Both the position numbers and the translations under genes were made by a program. A model generated the notes under the pieces. That model was not told the DNA's origin, made no database searches, and saw only the letters and a program-made list of their open reading frames with translations. Of a DNA stretch of 64,000 bases, positions 35,495 through 44,356 are shown in pieces (the stretch's first letter is position 1; every line of letters begins with the position of its first letter). The DNA is taken from NCBI RefSeq assembly GCF_009755605.1, contig NZ_WPNZ01000007.1, forward strand, positions 142,158-206,157. The letters run 5' to 3'. Source of the stretch: Streptomyces typhae (GTDB taxonomy: Bacteria; Actinomycetota; Actinomycetes; Streptomycetales; Streptomycetaceae).

Positions 35495-36342
35495 CCCCGC
35501 TGGTCGCGGCGGCCGTCCTGCTCGCCGCCGTCACCCACGCCAGCTGGAACGCGATCGCCCACCACATCACCGACAAGCTGATCGGCTTCACCCTCATATC
35601 CGGCGGCGGCACCCTCATCGGCCTCGCCATGGCGCCCTTCGCGCCGTTCCCCGCGGCCGCCGCCTGGCCCTACCTGGCGCTGTCCGCCGTCCTGCACGTC
35701 GCCTACATGGTGCTGCTCATGCGGTCCTTCCGGCTCGGCGACTTCGGGCAGGCCTATCCCATCGCCCGCGGCTCCGCCCCGCTCGTGGTGACCGTGCTCG
35801 CCGCCGTGTTCGCCGGGGAGGTGCCCGGCGGGTGGCAGGCCGCCGGGGTCGCCGTCTGCTCGGCCGGGCTCACCGGGCTCGCCCTGTGGGGGATCCGGGG
35901 CACCGGGAAGCGGCCGGACTGGGCGGCGATCGGTGCCGCGCTCGCCACCGGTGTCGCCATCGCCTCCTACACCGTCGTCGACGGCCTCGGCGTACGCGCC
36001 TCCGGCTCCTCCCTCGGCTACATCGCCTGGCTGATGATCCTCGAAGGCATCGCCGTGCCCGTGTACGCCGTGTGGCGCTGGCGCGGGGGGCTCGGCGCCC
36101 GGCTGCGGCCCTTCGCCGCCGTCGGGCTCTTCGGGGCCGCGCTGTCCGTCGCCGCGTACGGGCTGGTCCTGTGGGCCCAGACCCGGGCCGACCTCGCGCC
36201 CATCTCCGCCCTCCGCGAGTCCTCGATCATCGTGGGGGCGGGGATCGGGGCCGTCTTCTTCAAGGAGCGGTTCGGGTGGTCGCGGATCGTGGCCGCCGGG
36301 GTGATGGTCGCGGGGATCGGGTTGATGCTGCACGCGGGGTGA
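35491..36342 (+). CDS. EamA/DMT-family transporter
   Basis: A 283-residue membrane protein with ten hydrophobic segments in two homologous halves, typical of the drug/metabolite transporter superfamily. HASWNAIAHH, GQAYPIARGSAPLVV, and ALRESSIIVGAGIGAVFFKERFGWSR in the second EamA repeat are characteristic. The exported or imported compound cannot be read from sequence. GTG 35491 overlaps the stop of a 41-codon ORF. It is convergent with the beta-lactamase-fold gene across an inverted-repeat element. Confidence 0.9.
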   Translation: MTPLVAAAVLLAAVTHASWNAIAHHITDKLIGFTLISGGGTLIGLAMAPFAPFPAAAAWPYLALSAVLHVAYMVLLMRSFRLGDFGQAYPIARGSAPLVVTVLAAVFAGEVPGGWQAAGVAVCSAGLTGLALWGIRGTGKRPDWAAIGAALATGVAIASYTVVDGLGVRASGSSLGYIAWLMILEGIAVPVYAVWRWRGGLGARLRPFAAVGLFGAALSVAAYGLVLWAQTRADLAPISALRESSIIVGAGIGAVFFKERFGWSRIVAAGVMVAGIGLMLHAG

Positions 36343-36357
36343 GGTGCCTTCGCGGGG

Positions 36358-36532
36358 CGCCCCAGGCCCGCCCCTTCCCGAAACTGGGGCTCCGCCCCAG
36401 ACCCCGCTCCTCAAACGCCGGAGGGGCTGGAACTCACCGGCACGTATTCAGCCCGTCCGGCGATTGAGGACGAGGCGCGGAGCGCCGATACGGGGTCTGG
36501 GGCGGAGCCCCAGGATCGGGAAGGGGCGGGAT
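36358..36532. repeat. Long inverted-repeat element between convergent genes (copy B)
   Basis: This is the same element as at 10633-10842, with a shorter centre. The left arm contains GAAACTGGGGCTCCGCCCCA and TCAAACGCCGGAGGGGCTGG. The right arm begins CAGCCCGTCCGGCGATTGAG and ends GGGGCGGAGCCCCAGGATCG. It again sits between two convergent genes. Confidence 0.85.
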
Positions 36533-36538
36533 CGGGGG

Positions 36539-37807
36539 CTACGCAGCCGCGGCCCGTACCGCCCGCACCAGCCCCTGCGCCCGCACGTCCGCGGTCACCC
36601 CCTTGCTCATCCCGTTCGTGACGTAGCCGAAGGCGATCCCGGACTCGGGGTCGCCGAAGGCGAGGACGCCGCCCCGGCCGGGATGGCCGAAGGACGTGGG
36701 GGCGAGCAGGGGAGACGAGGGCCCGTGGAGCATGTAGCCGAGGCCTAGGCGGGTGGGGACGACGAGGACGCGGTCGGGCCCGGCGGACGCCTCGGTGCGG
36801 GCGAGGGCGAGGGTGGCGGAGGAGAAGAGCGGGGCGGCACCGTCCACGGGGCCGATGAGCGCGGCGTAGAAGCGGGCGAGCGCCCCGGCCGTGGCGATCC
36901 CGCTGGAGGCGGGCAGCACGGCCGCGTGATAGGCGGCGGAGTTCTCGTCGGGGAACGGCTCGACCACCCCGAAGGCCCGCCGGGTGAGCGACTCGGGGTC
37001 GCGGTGAGCGGCGGACACCTCCGGCTTGGCCCGTGCCCGGAGCCCCGTGGCGGCCGGCGGATCGAGCCGCCCGAGCCACCCCACCCGGCCCGTCTCCGCG
37101 TCGGGAAGACCGATCCACAGGTCGAGGCCGAGCGGCCCGGCGATCTCGTCGGCGACCACGTCCCGGATCGAGCGCCCGGTGACGCGCCGCACCAGCTCCC
37201 CCGTCAGCCAGCCGAAGGTGTGCGCGTGGTAGCCGTGGTCCGTGCCCGGCTCCCAGAAGGGCGCCTGGGCGGCGACCGCGGCGGCGGCCAGGTCGGGGTC
37301 GAGGGCCTGCGCGGGCGTCAGCGGCACGTCGAGGGCGGGCACCCCGGCCCGGTGCGCGAGGACGTGCCGGACGAGGACGCCGTCCTTGCCGCGCGCCTTG
37401 AACTCCGGCCAGTACGTGGAGACGGGGGCGTCCAGGTCGAGGTCGCCGCGCTGGTGCAGCAGGAGCAGGGCGGCGGCCGCGACGCCCTTGGTCGCGGAGC
37501 GGACGACCTGCGCGGTGCCGCGCTCCCAGGGCGCGGCCGGGGTCACCCCTGACCCGCCGCCCGGCACCCCGGGCCCGCCCGGCACCGCGGGCCCACCCAG
37601 CGCCCCGGCCCCGGCATCCGCCCCCGCACCGTCGAAGTCCCTCGCCCCGCCCCACAGATCCACCACCGGCCGCCCGTCGCGGTACACCACGACCGCGGCC
37701 CCGCGCTCCCCCGCCGCCGCGAAGTTGCGCACGAAGGCGTCCCTGACCGGCTCGAACCCGTCGGCCACGGTGCCGTGCACCCCGGCCGCCTCCACGTCAC
37801 TGTTCAT
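36539..37807 (-). CDS. Serine beta-lactamase-fold hydrolase / esterase (class C type)
   Basis: A 422-residue protein of the beta-lactamase (PF00144) family, most likely an esterase or peptidase rather than an antibiotic hydrolase. The nucleophile motif is SATK (VRSATKGVAAAALLLLHQRGDLDLD). A Tyr (HGYHAHTFGWLTGELVRRV) lies where the family YxN stands, and a C-terminal FGHPGRGG replaces KTG, as in EstB-like enzymes. A Gly/Pro/Ala insert of about 25 residues precedes the active Ser. No signal peptide is seen, so it is probably cytosolic. ATG 37807 is used; GTG 37816 is possible. Confidence 0.87.
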   Translation of the reverse strand: MNSDVEAAGVHGTVADGFEPVRDAFVRNFAAAGERGAAVVVYRDGRPVVDLWGGARDFDGAGADAGAGALGGPAVPGGPGVPGGGSGVTPAAPWERGTAQVVRSATKGVAAAALLLLHQRGDLDLDAPVSTYWPEFKARGKDGVLVRHVLAHRAGVPALDVPLTPAQALDPDLAAAAVAAQAPFWEPGTDHGYHAHTFGWLTGELVRRVTGRSIRDVVADEIAGPLGLDLWIGLPDAETGRVGWLGRLDPPAATGLRARAKPEVSAAHRDPESLTRRAFGVVEPFPDENSAAYHAAVLPASSGIATAGALARFYAALIGPVDGAAPLFSSATLALARTEASAGPDRVLVVPTRLGLGYMLHGPSSPLLAPTSFGHPGRGGVLAFGDPESGIAFGYVTNGMSKGVTADVRAQGLVRAVRAAAA

Positions 37808-37843
37808 GTACAGCACAACGTGGTGCCGGCACCGAAGATTCCA

Positions 37844-38611
37844 TCAGCCCTCGCGCGCCGCCGTCTTCGGATCGAAGCCGAAGGGCAGCTCCAGGCGGTG
37901 GCCGCTCATCAGGTCCTTGTCGGCGAGGAGTTCGCCGGTGGGGCCGTCCGCCGCGATCACGCCGTCGCTGAGGATCAGGGCCCGCGGGCACAGCTCCAGG
38001 GCGTACGGCAGGTCGTGCGTGACCATCAGGACCGTGACGTCCAAGGAGCGCAGGATGTCGGCCAGTTCGCGGCGCGACGCCGGGTCGAGGTTGGAGGACG
38101 GCTCGTCGAGTACCAGGATCTCCGGCTCCATGGCGAGGACGGTGGCGACGGCGACCCGGCGCCGCTGCCCGAAGGACAGGTGGTGCGGCGGGCGGTCCGC
38201 GTACGCGGCCATGCCGACCCGGCCGAGCGCCTTCAGGACCCGGGCCTCCAGTTCGGGACCGCGCACTCCGGCCGCGGCGGGCCCGAACGCCACGTCCTCG
38301 CGCACCGTCGGCATGAACAGCTGGTCGTCGGGGTCCTGGAAGACGATGCCGACCTTGCGGCGGATCTCCGCGAGGTGCCGCTTGCCCAGGGGAAGGCCTG
38401 CGACCGTGACGGTGCCCGCGCCCGCGGTGAGGATGCCGTTGAGGTGCAGGACGAGGGTGGTCTTGCCCGCACCGTTGGGCCCGAGCAGCGCGACGCGTTC
38501 GCCGCGGGCGATGCTCAGGTCCACGCCGAACAGGGCCTGGTGGCCGTCGGGGTAGGCGTAGGCGAGGCCCGCGACCTCCAGGGAGGGGGGCGCGGGACGT
38601 GTGGTGGTCAC
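37844..38611 (-). CDS. cbiO: Cobalt/nickel ECF-type transporter ATPase
   Basis: The ATP-binding subunit of a CbiMNQO/NikMNQO metal importer, 255 residues. Walker A GPNGAGKTT, Q-loop VFQDPDDQLF, signature LSFGQRRRVAVA and Walker B ILVLDEPSSNLD are present. The signature has F instead of the second G, as is common in this family. GTG 38611 overlaps the cbiQ stop (GTGA); ATG 38623 is an in-frame alternative inside cbiQ. It is the third gene of cbiMN-cbiQ-cbiO. Confidence 0.94.
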   Translation of the reverse strand: MTTTRPAPPSLEVAGLAYAYPDGHQALFGVDLSIARGERVALLGPNGAGKTTLVLHLNGILTAGAGTVTVAGLPLGKRHLAEIRRKVGIVFQDPDDQLFMPTVREDVAFGPAAAGVRGPELEARVLKALGRVGMAAYADRPPHHLSFGQRRRVAVATVLAMEPEILVLDEPSSNLDPASRRELADILRSLDVTVLMVTHDLPYALELCPRALILSDGVIAADGPTGELLADKDLMSGHRLELPFGFDPKTAAREG

Positions 38612-39372
38612 GTGAGGGTCCATCCCAACAGGCAGACGGCGAGGGCGGTGAGGGGCAGGGCGAGGGCGTACGTCCACTGGGCGCGGGACGCCGTCACCTC
38701 GTCGATGACCGGCATCGTGCCGGTGTAGCCACGGCTGACCATGGCGAGGTGCACCCGCTCGCCCCGTTCGTAGGAGCGGATGAACAGGGCGCCCGCGGAC
38801 TTGGCGAGCACACCCCAGTGGCGCACTCCGCGCGCTTCGAAGCCGCGGGACTCGCGGGCGACGCGCATGCGCCGCATCTCGTCCGTGACGACGTCGCCGT
38901 AGCGCACCATGAAGGACGCGATCTGTACGAGGAGCGGCGGCAGCCGCAGGCGTTGCAGGCCGAGGAGCAGGTCGCGCAGCTCCGTCGTGGCGGCGAGCAG
39001 CACGGACGCGGCGACGCCGAGGGTGCCCTTGGCGAGCACGTTCCAGGCGCCCCAGAGCCCTTCGACGCTCAGTGAAAGGCCGAGGACGCCGGTCCGCTCG
39101 CCCTGCGCCACGAACGGCAGGAGCAGCGCGAACGCCACGAACGGCACCTCGATCAGGAGCCGCTTCAGCCAGAACGCGGGCGGTACGCGGGCCGCGTACG
39201 CCACCGACGCGAGCAGCAGCGCGTACACCGCGAACGCCCAGACCGCCTCGCGCGGTGTGGACACCACCACGAGGACGAAGCAGAGGACGGCGGTGAGCTT
39301 GGTGTGCGGGGGCAGGGCGTGCACCGGGGAGCGGGCGTGCCGGTACAGGCGGTGGGCGTGACCGGCCCCCAC
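38608..39372 (-). CDS. cbiQ: Cobalt/nickel ECF-type transporter transmembrane protein
   Basis: The T-component of the importer, 254 residues with five or six hydrophobic segments. The cytoplasmic coupling motif ESRGFEARG (family A-R-G type) is at about residues 185-193, and MVSRGYTG is the second coupling site. GTG 39372 lies 1 base after the cbiMN stop, with GAGGAC upstream. The longer frame to 39513 would run through the repeat tail of cbiMN and is rejected. Confidence 0.92.
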   Translation of the reverse strand: MGAGHAHRLYRHARSPVHALPPHTKLTAVLCFVLVVVSTPREAVWAFAVYALLLASVAYAARVPPAFWLKRLLIEVPFVAFALLLPFVAQGERTGVLGLSLSVEGLWGAWNVLAKGTLGVAASVLLAATTELRDLLLGLQRLRLPPLLVQIASFMVRYGDVVTDEMRRMRVARESRGFEARGVRHWGVLAKSAGALFIRSYERGERVHLAMVSRGYTGTMPVIDEVTASRAQWTYALALPLTALAVCLLGWTLT

Positions 39373-39373
39373 G

Positions 39374-40582
39374 TCAGGCGTCCTCGGCGGGCTGGGTCCT
39401 GGGGGCGGGCTCGGCCCTGGGGGCGGGCTCGGCCCTGGGGGCGGGCTCGGCCCCGACGGCACGGGGCGTCGGGGTACCTTCGACGGCCGTCGACGCGGGC
39501 CCGTCGTCACCACCGGTACGCCGTCGCCGTACCGCCCAGAACACCGCGCTGCCCGCGACCACCGTCACGCCGACGCCGATGACGCCCGCGAGGCCGCCCG
39601 ACAGGCGGGTGTCGGCGATGTCCCCGACGCCGTAGTCGGCGAGCGGCGAGTCCGCGGCGGCGTGCTCCTTCTCGCCCTTGTCGAAGCCCTTGTCCGCGGC
39701 GACCTTCTCCAGGCCGTCGGGGTCCGTGGAGGCGTAGAAGGAGACGAAGCCCGCGAGGACGAGGGAGGCCAGGAGGCCCGCGGCCCAGAGTGTGCGGTGC
39801 GAGCGGGCGGGCGACGCGGAGGCGGCGGGGGCGGCCCGGGTGGCGGGCGCGGCCGGGGCGTCGACCAGCTCCCCGCCGACGCGCAGCTTGAGCGGAACGG
39901 TCAGACCGCGCGCTCCGTACACGAGGTCGGGCCGGACGGCGATCACCGCGCCGACCGTGAGGGCGGTGATGGCGGCCTCGCCGACGCCGATCAGGACATG
40001 GACGCCGATCATGGCGGTGGCGACCTTGCCGAGCGGCACGTCCGTGGTGCCGCCGACGGCGTAGACGAGGGTGAAGGCGGCGGCCGCGGCAGGTACGGAG
40101 ACGAGCGCGGCGGTGAACGCCGCGGCCGTCACCGAGCGGCGCCCGCGCGGCAGCACCTTCACCAGGCCGCGGAAGACCGCGTACCCCACGACGGTCGTGA
40201 CGACCGCCATGACGAGGACGTTCACGCCGAGCGCGGTCAGGCCGCCGTCGGCGAAGAGCAGCCCCTGCATGAGCAGGACGACGGCGACGCACAGGACGCC
40301 GGTGCAGGGGCCGACGAGTATCGCCGCGAGCGCGCCGCCGAGGAGATGACCGCTGGTCCCGGCGGCGACCGGGAAGTTCAGCATCTGCACGGCGAAGATG
40401 AAGGCGGCGACGAGCCCGGCGAGCGGCGCGGTGCGCTCGCCTCCGTCCGCCACCGCGCCCGCCGGGGACAGGGCCGCCTGTTCTCTGCGCGCGCCGCGCA
40501 GGCACACGGCGATCGCGCCGGCGGCGAGGGCTCCGGCGGCGGCGGAAACGGGCGCATTGATGAAGCCATCGGGGACATGCAT
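39374..40582 (-). CDS. Fused CbiM-CbiN/PDGLE substrate-capture protein for nickel or cobalt
   Basis: A 402-residue fusion. Residues 1-240 are CbiM/NikM, starting MHVPDGFIN, whose His2 and free N-terminus bind Ni2+ or Co2+ in the family. Six to seven membrane segments follow, with NFPVAAGTSGHLLGG. Residues about 260-360 are the CbiN-like PDGLE domain (YASTDPDGLEKVAADKGF). The tail carries three EPAPRA repeats (18-bp units, about 39400-39455). ATG 40582 follows CCAGGAG. A Nur-type box upstream argues for nickel as the substrate. The gene leads the operon cbiMN-cbiQ-cbiO. Confidence 0.92.
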   Translation of the reverse strand: MHVPDGFINAPVSAAAGALAAGAIAVCLRGARREQAALSPAGAVADGGERTAPLAGLVAAFIFAVQMLNFPVAAGTSGHLLGGALAAILVGPCTGVLCVAVVLLMQGLLFADGGLTALGVNVLVMAVVTTVVGYAVFRGLVKVLPRGRRSVTAAAFTAALVSVPAAAAAFTLVYAVGGTTDVPLGKVATAMIGVHVLIGVGEAAITALTVGAVIAVRPDLVYGARGLTVPLKLRVGGELVDAPAAPATRAAPAASASPARSHRTLWAAGLLASLVLAGFVSFYASTDPDGLEKVAADKGFDKGEKEHAAADSPLADYGVGDIADTRLSGGLAGVIGVGVTVVAGSAVFWAVRRRRTGGDDGPASTAVEGTPTPRAVGAEPAPRAEPAPRAEPAPRTQPAEDA

Positions 40583-40688
40583 GCGCGTGCTCCTGGAAAG
40601 GCGCATGTCGTGAGGGTGGGGAGGCACTCACGACGAGAGCGGTTCGCTCCGAGCGGGTCGCTCGTGAACCTTTCAATGATGGGCGTTG

Positions 40689-40705
40689 TTGCAAATCGCT
40701 AGCAA
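40689..40705 (-). promoter_or_regulatory. Nur-type (nickel uptake regulator) box
   Basis: On the minus strand the sequence reads TTGCTA-N5-TTGCAA, matching the form tTGCaa-N5-ttGCAA that I recall for the Nur (Fur-family) boxes of S. coelicolor. The first half, TTGCTA, is also a candidate -35, with CATCAT 17 bp further as -10. Binding would therefore block the cbiMN promoter. No cobalamin riboswitch is recognisable in the roughly 100-base leader. Confidence 0.6.
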
Positions 40706-40851
40706 GAGCGGGCCGCCAACGATTGCGCGCCCGTCCGGCACACCGGGCGCCCCCTGTCCCGGCAGCGTACGCGAGTAACATTTACGTACATATGGGACAT
40801 TAGGGAGTGGCCATCAGACGTGGGCCGGAACGATGACGAGGAGTAGGGCGC

Positions 40852-41232
40852 ATGTCCGCAGTCGAGCAGTACACCCGGGCCCTTTTGGTCACCGACTCCC
40901 CGGACGAACACGTCGTCGTTCCCGTCGCGCTCCGCTACGACGCGGAGGCCGACCCGCAGTCGGTGCGGGTCGGCCTCCCGGGCAATCAGGGCAGTCGCCT
41001 GGTGGGGCTGCCCGGCGGAGCCGAGTGGGTGGTGGCGCGCGAGCTCCTGGAGCGGGGGCTGCGGACCCCCGCGCGCAGCGGTGACGTGACCGTCTGGCCG
41101 TGCGGCCGGGTACAGGCGGTGGTGGAGTTCCACTCACCGGCGGGGGTGGCCGTCATGCAGTTCGACTCGTCGGCGCTGATCCGCTTCCTGCGCCGTACGC
41201 GGACGGCCGCCGCCTCGCCCGTCGGCCGCTGA
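40852..41232 (+). CDS. ssgE: SsgA-like sporulation/cell-wall protein, likely SsgE
   Basis: A 126-residue SALP (SsgA-like protein), a family found only in sporulating actinomycetes that guides septum and spore-wall synthesis and autolysis. Features are VPVALRYDAEADPQSVRVGL, EWVVARELLERGL and GDVTVWPCG, and the end HSPAGVAVMQFDSSALIRFLRRT. ATG 40852 follows GAGGAG. The symbol is by synteny with S. coelicolor SCO3158 (ssgE), which lies next to two PBP genes. Here about 5.7 kb separate it from the PBPs. Confidence 0.85.
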   Translation: MSAVEQYTRALLVTDSPDEHVVVPVALRYDAEADPQSVRVGLPGNQGSRLVGLPGGAEWVVARELLERGLRTPARSGDVTVWPCGRVQAVVEFHSPAGVAVMQFDSSALIRFLRRTRTAAASPVGR

Positions 41233-41322
41233 CCCGGGGAAGGCTCCGGACCGGGGGCCACGGGCGCGGACCGGCCGCCGGTCCCGGACCCGCGGCCGGT
41301 CCCGGACCCGCGGCCCGGTGCG
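41233..41322. terminator. Repeat-rich terminator between ssgE and the MMPL gene
   Basis: GGTCCCGGACCCGCGGCC occurs twice in tandem (about 41280-41310), preceded by a GACCGGCCGCCGGTC hairpin (about 41268-41282), between the convergent stops of ssgE and mmpL. Confidence 0.55.
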
Positions 41323-43560
41323 TCAGGCGTTCACCAGCTCCCGCTTGCCGTCGGAGTCGCCCTGGCCCGCCGTGTCGCGCAGGCCCTCGCCCTCGACGTC
41401 CACGTTCGGCATCGTGCGGTCCAGCCACTTCGGCAGCCACCAGGCCTTGCGGCCGAGCAGCGCGAGGACCGCCGGGACCAGCGCCATGCGCACGATGAAC
41501 GCGTCGAAGAAGACCGCGATCGCGAGGCCGAAGCCGATCATCTTGACCATCTGCTCGCTGGAGCCGATGAACCCGGCGAACACCGCGATCATGATGACCG
41601 CCGCCGCGGACACGACCCGCGCCCCGTGCTTGAAGCCGGTGACGATGGCCTCGTGCGGGCTCTCGCCGTGCACGTACGCCTCCCGCATCCGGGTCACGAG
41701 GAACACCTCGTAGTCCATCGCGAGGCCGAAGACCACACCGACCATGAAGATCGGCATCATGCTCATGATCGGGCCGGTCTGTTCGACGCCGAACAGCGAG
41801 CCGAGCCAGCCCCACTGGAAGACCGCGACCACGGCGCCGAGCGCGGCGAGCACCGAGAGCAGGAAGCCGAGCGCCGCCTTGAGCGGGACCAGGATCGAGC
41901 GGAAGACGACGATCAGGAGGAGGAAGGCGAGCCCGACGACCAGCGCCAGATACGGCAGCAGGGCGTCGTTGAGCTTCTGCGAGACGTCGATGTTCATGGC
42001 GGTGCTGCCCGTGACCATGACGTCGGCGCCGCTGTCGGCCTTGACGTCCTTCGCCTCGGCACGGATCGCGTGCACCAGGTCCTCGGTCTCGGTGCCGCTG
42101 GGCTTGGACGACGGCACGACGGTGATCATCGCCGTGTCGCCCGCCTTGTTGAACTGCGGGGGGCTCGCCGAGAGGACGTCGTCCATGCCGGCGATCTTCT
42201 TCTGGACGGCGGCCGCCTCGCCCTTCGGGTCGTCGACGCCCTTGAGGTCGGTGACCGTCATCAGGGGGCCGTTGAAGCCGGGGCCGAAGTTGTCCGCGAT
42301 CAGGTCGTAGGCCTTGCGCTGGGTCGTGGACGTGGGCTGCGCGCCGTCGTCGGGCAGGCCGAGTTCGAGCTGGGCGACCGGTACGGCGGCGGCGCCGAGG
42401 CCGAGGACGCCGAGCAGCAGGACGGCGACAGGGCGGCGGACCACGAAGCGGGCCCAGCGGGTGCCGAGGTTCTCCTTGGCGGGGCGCTCCGCGCCACCAC
42501 CGGCCCCGGCCGCCGCCCTGCGGCCGCCGAGGAGCTTGCTCTTCTCGCCCGCGGGCTTGACCTTCCTGCCCGCGTAGCCGAGCAGCGCCGGGATCATGGT
42601 GAGCGCGATCAGGACCGCGATGGCGACCGTACCGGCGGCGGCCGTGCCCATCTTGGTGAGCATCGGGATGTTGACCACGGCGAGGCCGACGAGGGCGATC
42701 ACGACGGTGAGGCCCGCGAAGACGACGGCCGACCCGGCGGTGCCGACGGCGCGTCCGGCCGCGTCCTCGCGCTCGCGGCCCTCGGCGAGTTCGGCGCGGT
42801 AGCGGGAGACGATGAAGAGCGCGTAGTCGATGCCGACGGCGAGGCCGATCATCATCGCGAGCGTCGAGGTGGTCGACCCCAGGTCGAGCGCGCTGGCGAG
42901 CGCGGTGATCGAGGAGACCCCGATGCCGACGCCGATCAGCGCGGTGAGCAGCGGAAGACCGGCCGCGACGAGCGAGCCGAAGGTGATGACGAGGACGACG
43001 GCCGCCACGGCTATGCCGATGATCTCGGTGGCGCCGGTGTGCGGCATGGCCTGCAGCGCGTCACCGCCGACCTCGACGGTCATGCCGTCGGTGCGGGCCT
43101 CGTCGGTGGTCTTCTCCAGGGCGTCGCGGCTGTCGTCGGTCAGCTCCATGGAGGTGACCTTGTACGTCACGGACGCGTAGGCGGTCGTGCCGTCCTTGGA
43201 GACGGCCTTGGCCGCGAACGGGTCGGCGGCAGCGGCGACCTGGTCCGAGCCGGAGCCGAGCGCGGCGACCGTCTTCTCGATGGCGGCCTTGCGGTCGGGG
43301 TCGGTGACCTTCGCGCCGTCCGGTGCCTTGAAGACGACCCGGGCGCTCGCGCCGTCGGCACTGGCCTCGGGGGCGCGCTGCTCCAGGAGGTCGAAGGCCC
43401 GCTGGGCCTCCGTGCCCGGAATGGAGAAGGAGTTGGAGGCGGCGGTGGGCGCGGACGCGGCACCGACACCGGCGAGGGTGAGCAGCGCCACCCAGATCAG
43501 GGCGACGAAGTGCCGTCGCCGGAAGGCGAGTCGGCCGAGTTTGTAGAGGAATGTGGCCAC
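41323..43560 (-). CDS. MMPL-family RND transporter
   Basis: A 745-residue integral membrane exporter with two repeats, each a membrane helix, a large external loop and five further helices. Features are MIGLAVGIDYALFIVSRYR in the first half and PIFMVGVVFGLAMDYEVFLVTRMREAY in the second; the Asp-Tyr pairs are proton-relay residues in the family. Family members export lipids, siderophores or drugs; this substrate is unknown. GTG 43560 starts the gene, 126 bp downstream of a TetR gene in the same direction, its likely regulator. Confidence 0.93.
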   Translation of the reverse strand: MATFLYKLGRLAFRRRHFVALIWVALLTLAGVGAASAPTAASNSFSIPGTEAQRAFDLLEQRAPEASADGASARVVFKAPDGAKVTDPDRKAAIEKTVAALGSGSDQVAAAADPFAAKAVSKDGTTAYASVTYKVTSMELTDDSRDALEKTTDEARTDGMTVEVGGDALQAMPHTGATEIIGIAVAAVVLVITFGSLVAAGLPLLTALIGVGIGVSSITALASALDLGSTTSTLAMMIGLAVGIDYALFIVSRYRAELAEGREREDAAGRAVGTAGSAVVFAGLTVVIALVGLAVVNIPMLTKMGTAAAGTVAIAVLIALTMIPALLGYAGRKVKPAGEKSKLLGGRRAAAGAGGGAERPAKENLGTRWARFVVRRPVAVLLLGVLGLGAAAVPVAQLELGLPDDGAQPTSTTQRKAYDLIADNFGPGFNGPLMTVTDLKGVDDPKGEAAAVQKKIAGMDDVLSASPPQFNKAGDTAMITVVPSSKPSGTETEDLVHAIRAEAKDVKADSGADVMVTGSTAMNIDVSQKLNDALLPYLALVVGLAFLLLIVVFRSILVPLKAALGFLLSVLAALGAVVAVFQWGWLGSLFGVEQTGPIMSMMPIFMVGVVFGLAMDYEVFLVTRMREAYVHGESPHEAIVTGFKHGARVVSAAAVIMIAVFAGFIGSSEQMVKMIGFGLAIAVFFDAFIVRMALVPAVLALLGRKAWWLPKWLDRTMPNVDVEGEGLRDTAGQGDSDGKRELVNA

Positions 43561-43686
43561 GAGGGCGTACTCCCGGTCAGGTCGTGGTGAGGGCAGGGCA
43601 GGGGCACTGCGGCGCAGGGGGCTGCGGGCAGCAGGTATCGGCCCGACGACGTGAGCGGTCGCGTCAGGTGAAGGGGGGTGTGCTGG

Positions 43687-44292
43687 TCAGACGCCGAGGG
43701 CGGGGAGAAGCACGGCGTCGATGTAGGAAGCGAGGAACGCGCCGTCGACCGGGCGGTCCTCGATGAGGTCGCGGGCGGCGAAGCCGCCGATCAGGACGTG
43801 GACGGCGTACTGCAACGCCGGGTTGTCCGCGGCGACCTCACCGCGTTCCACGGCTCTGCGCAACACGGTGTTCAAGCCGGTGATCTCCGGCTCGATCAGC
43901 AGGTTCCGCAGCGCCTCGTGCAGGTCGGGGTTCTCGTGGACGGCGTGGAGCAGACCCCGCATCAGCGCGGCGTCCCGCTGCATCTGGCAGTCGTCCGAGC
44001 GGATGACCATCTGGTGCAGGTCCCCGCGCAGGGACCCGGTGTCGATGTCGTCCAGGGACACCGGCTTGTTGTGTCTGAGGGCCCGCGCGACCAGCTCCGG
44101 CTTGCTGCCCCACTGGCGGTAGAGCGTGGCCTTGCTGGACCGCGTACGGGTGGCCACCGCGTCCATCGTGAGGCCGTCGTACCCGACCTCGCGGAGCAGG
44201 TCGAGAACGGCCTCGTACAGCTCGGCCGCGCGCTCGGGGGTGATACGGCTCCGCCGTGCCGACACCGTCGTGCCGGCCACCGTCTCGGCCAT
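43687..44292 (-). CDS. TetR-family regulator of the MMPL exporter
   Basis: A 201-residue repressor. The helix-turn-helix is at about residues 35-65 (LTMDAVATRTRSSKATLYRQWGSKPELVARAL), followed by a TetR_C-type domain. ATG 44292 follows GGAGGGAG. It precedes mmpL in the same orientation with a 126-bp gap, so both are probably in one operon. A perfect palindrome 65 bp upstream is the likely autoregulatory site. The inducer is unknown. Confidence 0.92.
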   Translation of the reverse strand: MAETVAGTTVSARRSRITPERAAELYEAVLDLLREVGYDGLTMDAVATRTRSSKATLYRQWGSKPELVARALRHNKPVSLDDIDTGSLRGDLHQMVIRSDDCQMQRDAALMRGLLHAVHENPDLHEALRNLLIEPEITGLNTVLRRAVERGEVAADNPALQYAVHVLIGGFAARDLIEDRPVDGAFLASYIDAVLLPALGV

Positions 44293-44356
44293 GTGCCGAC
44301 TCCCTCCGCGATGGGACCGCTGTTCTGCTCCGTATCGTATGCCCCGCAATAACGAA

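Noticed and set aside
39374..39513. cbiQ extension with a PSPPPGPSPPPG repeat N-terminus
   Set aside because: This stretch is the alternate frame of the EPAPRA repeats of cbiMN. GTG 39372, directly after the cbiMN stop, is the sensible start.
40583..40851. Cobalamin riboswitch upstream of cbiMN
   Set aside because: The leader after the proposed promoter is only about 100 bases, and I see no B12-box-like conserved core. A Nur-type box fits better.
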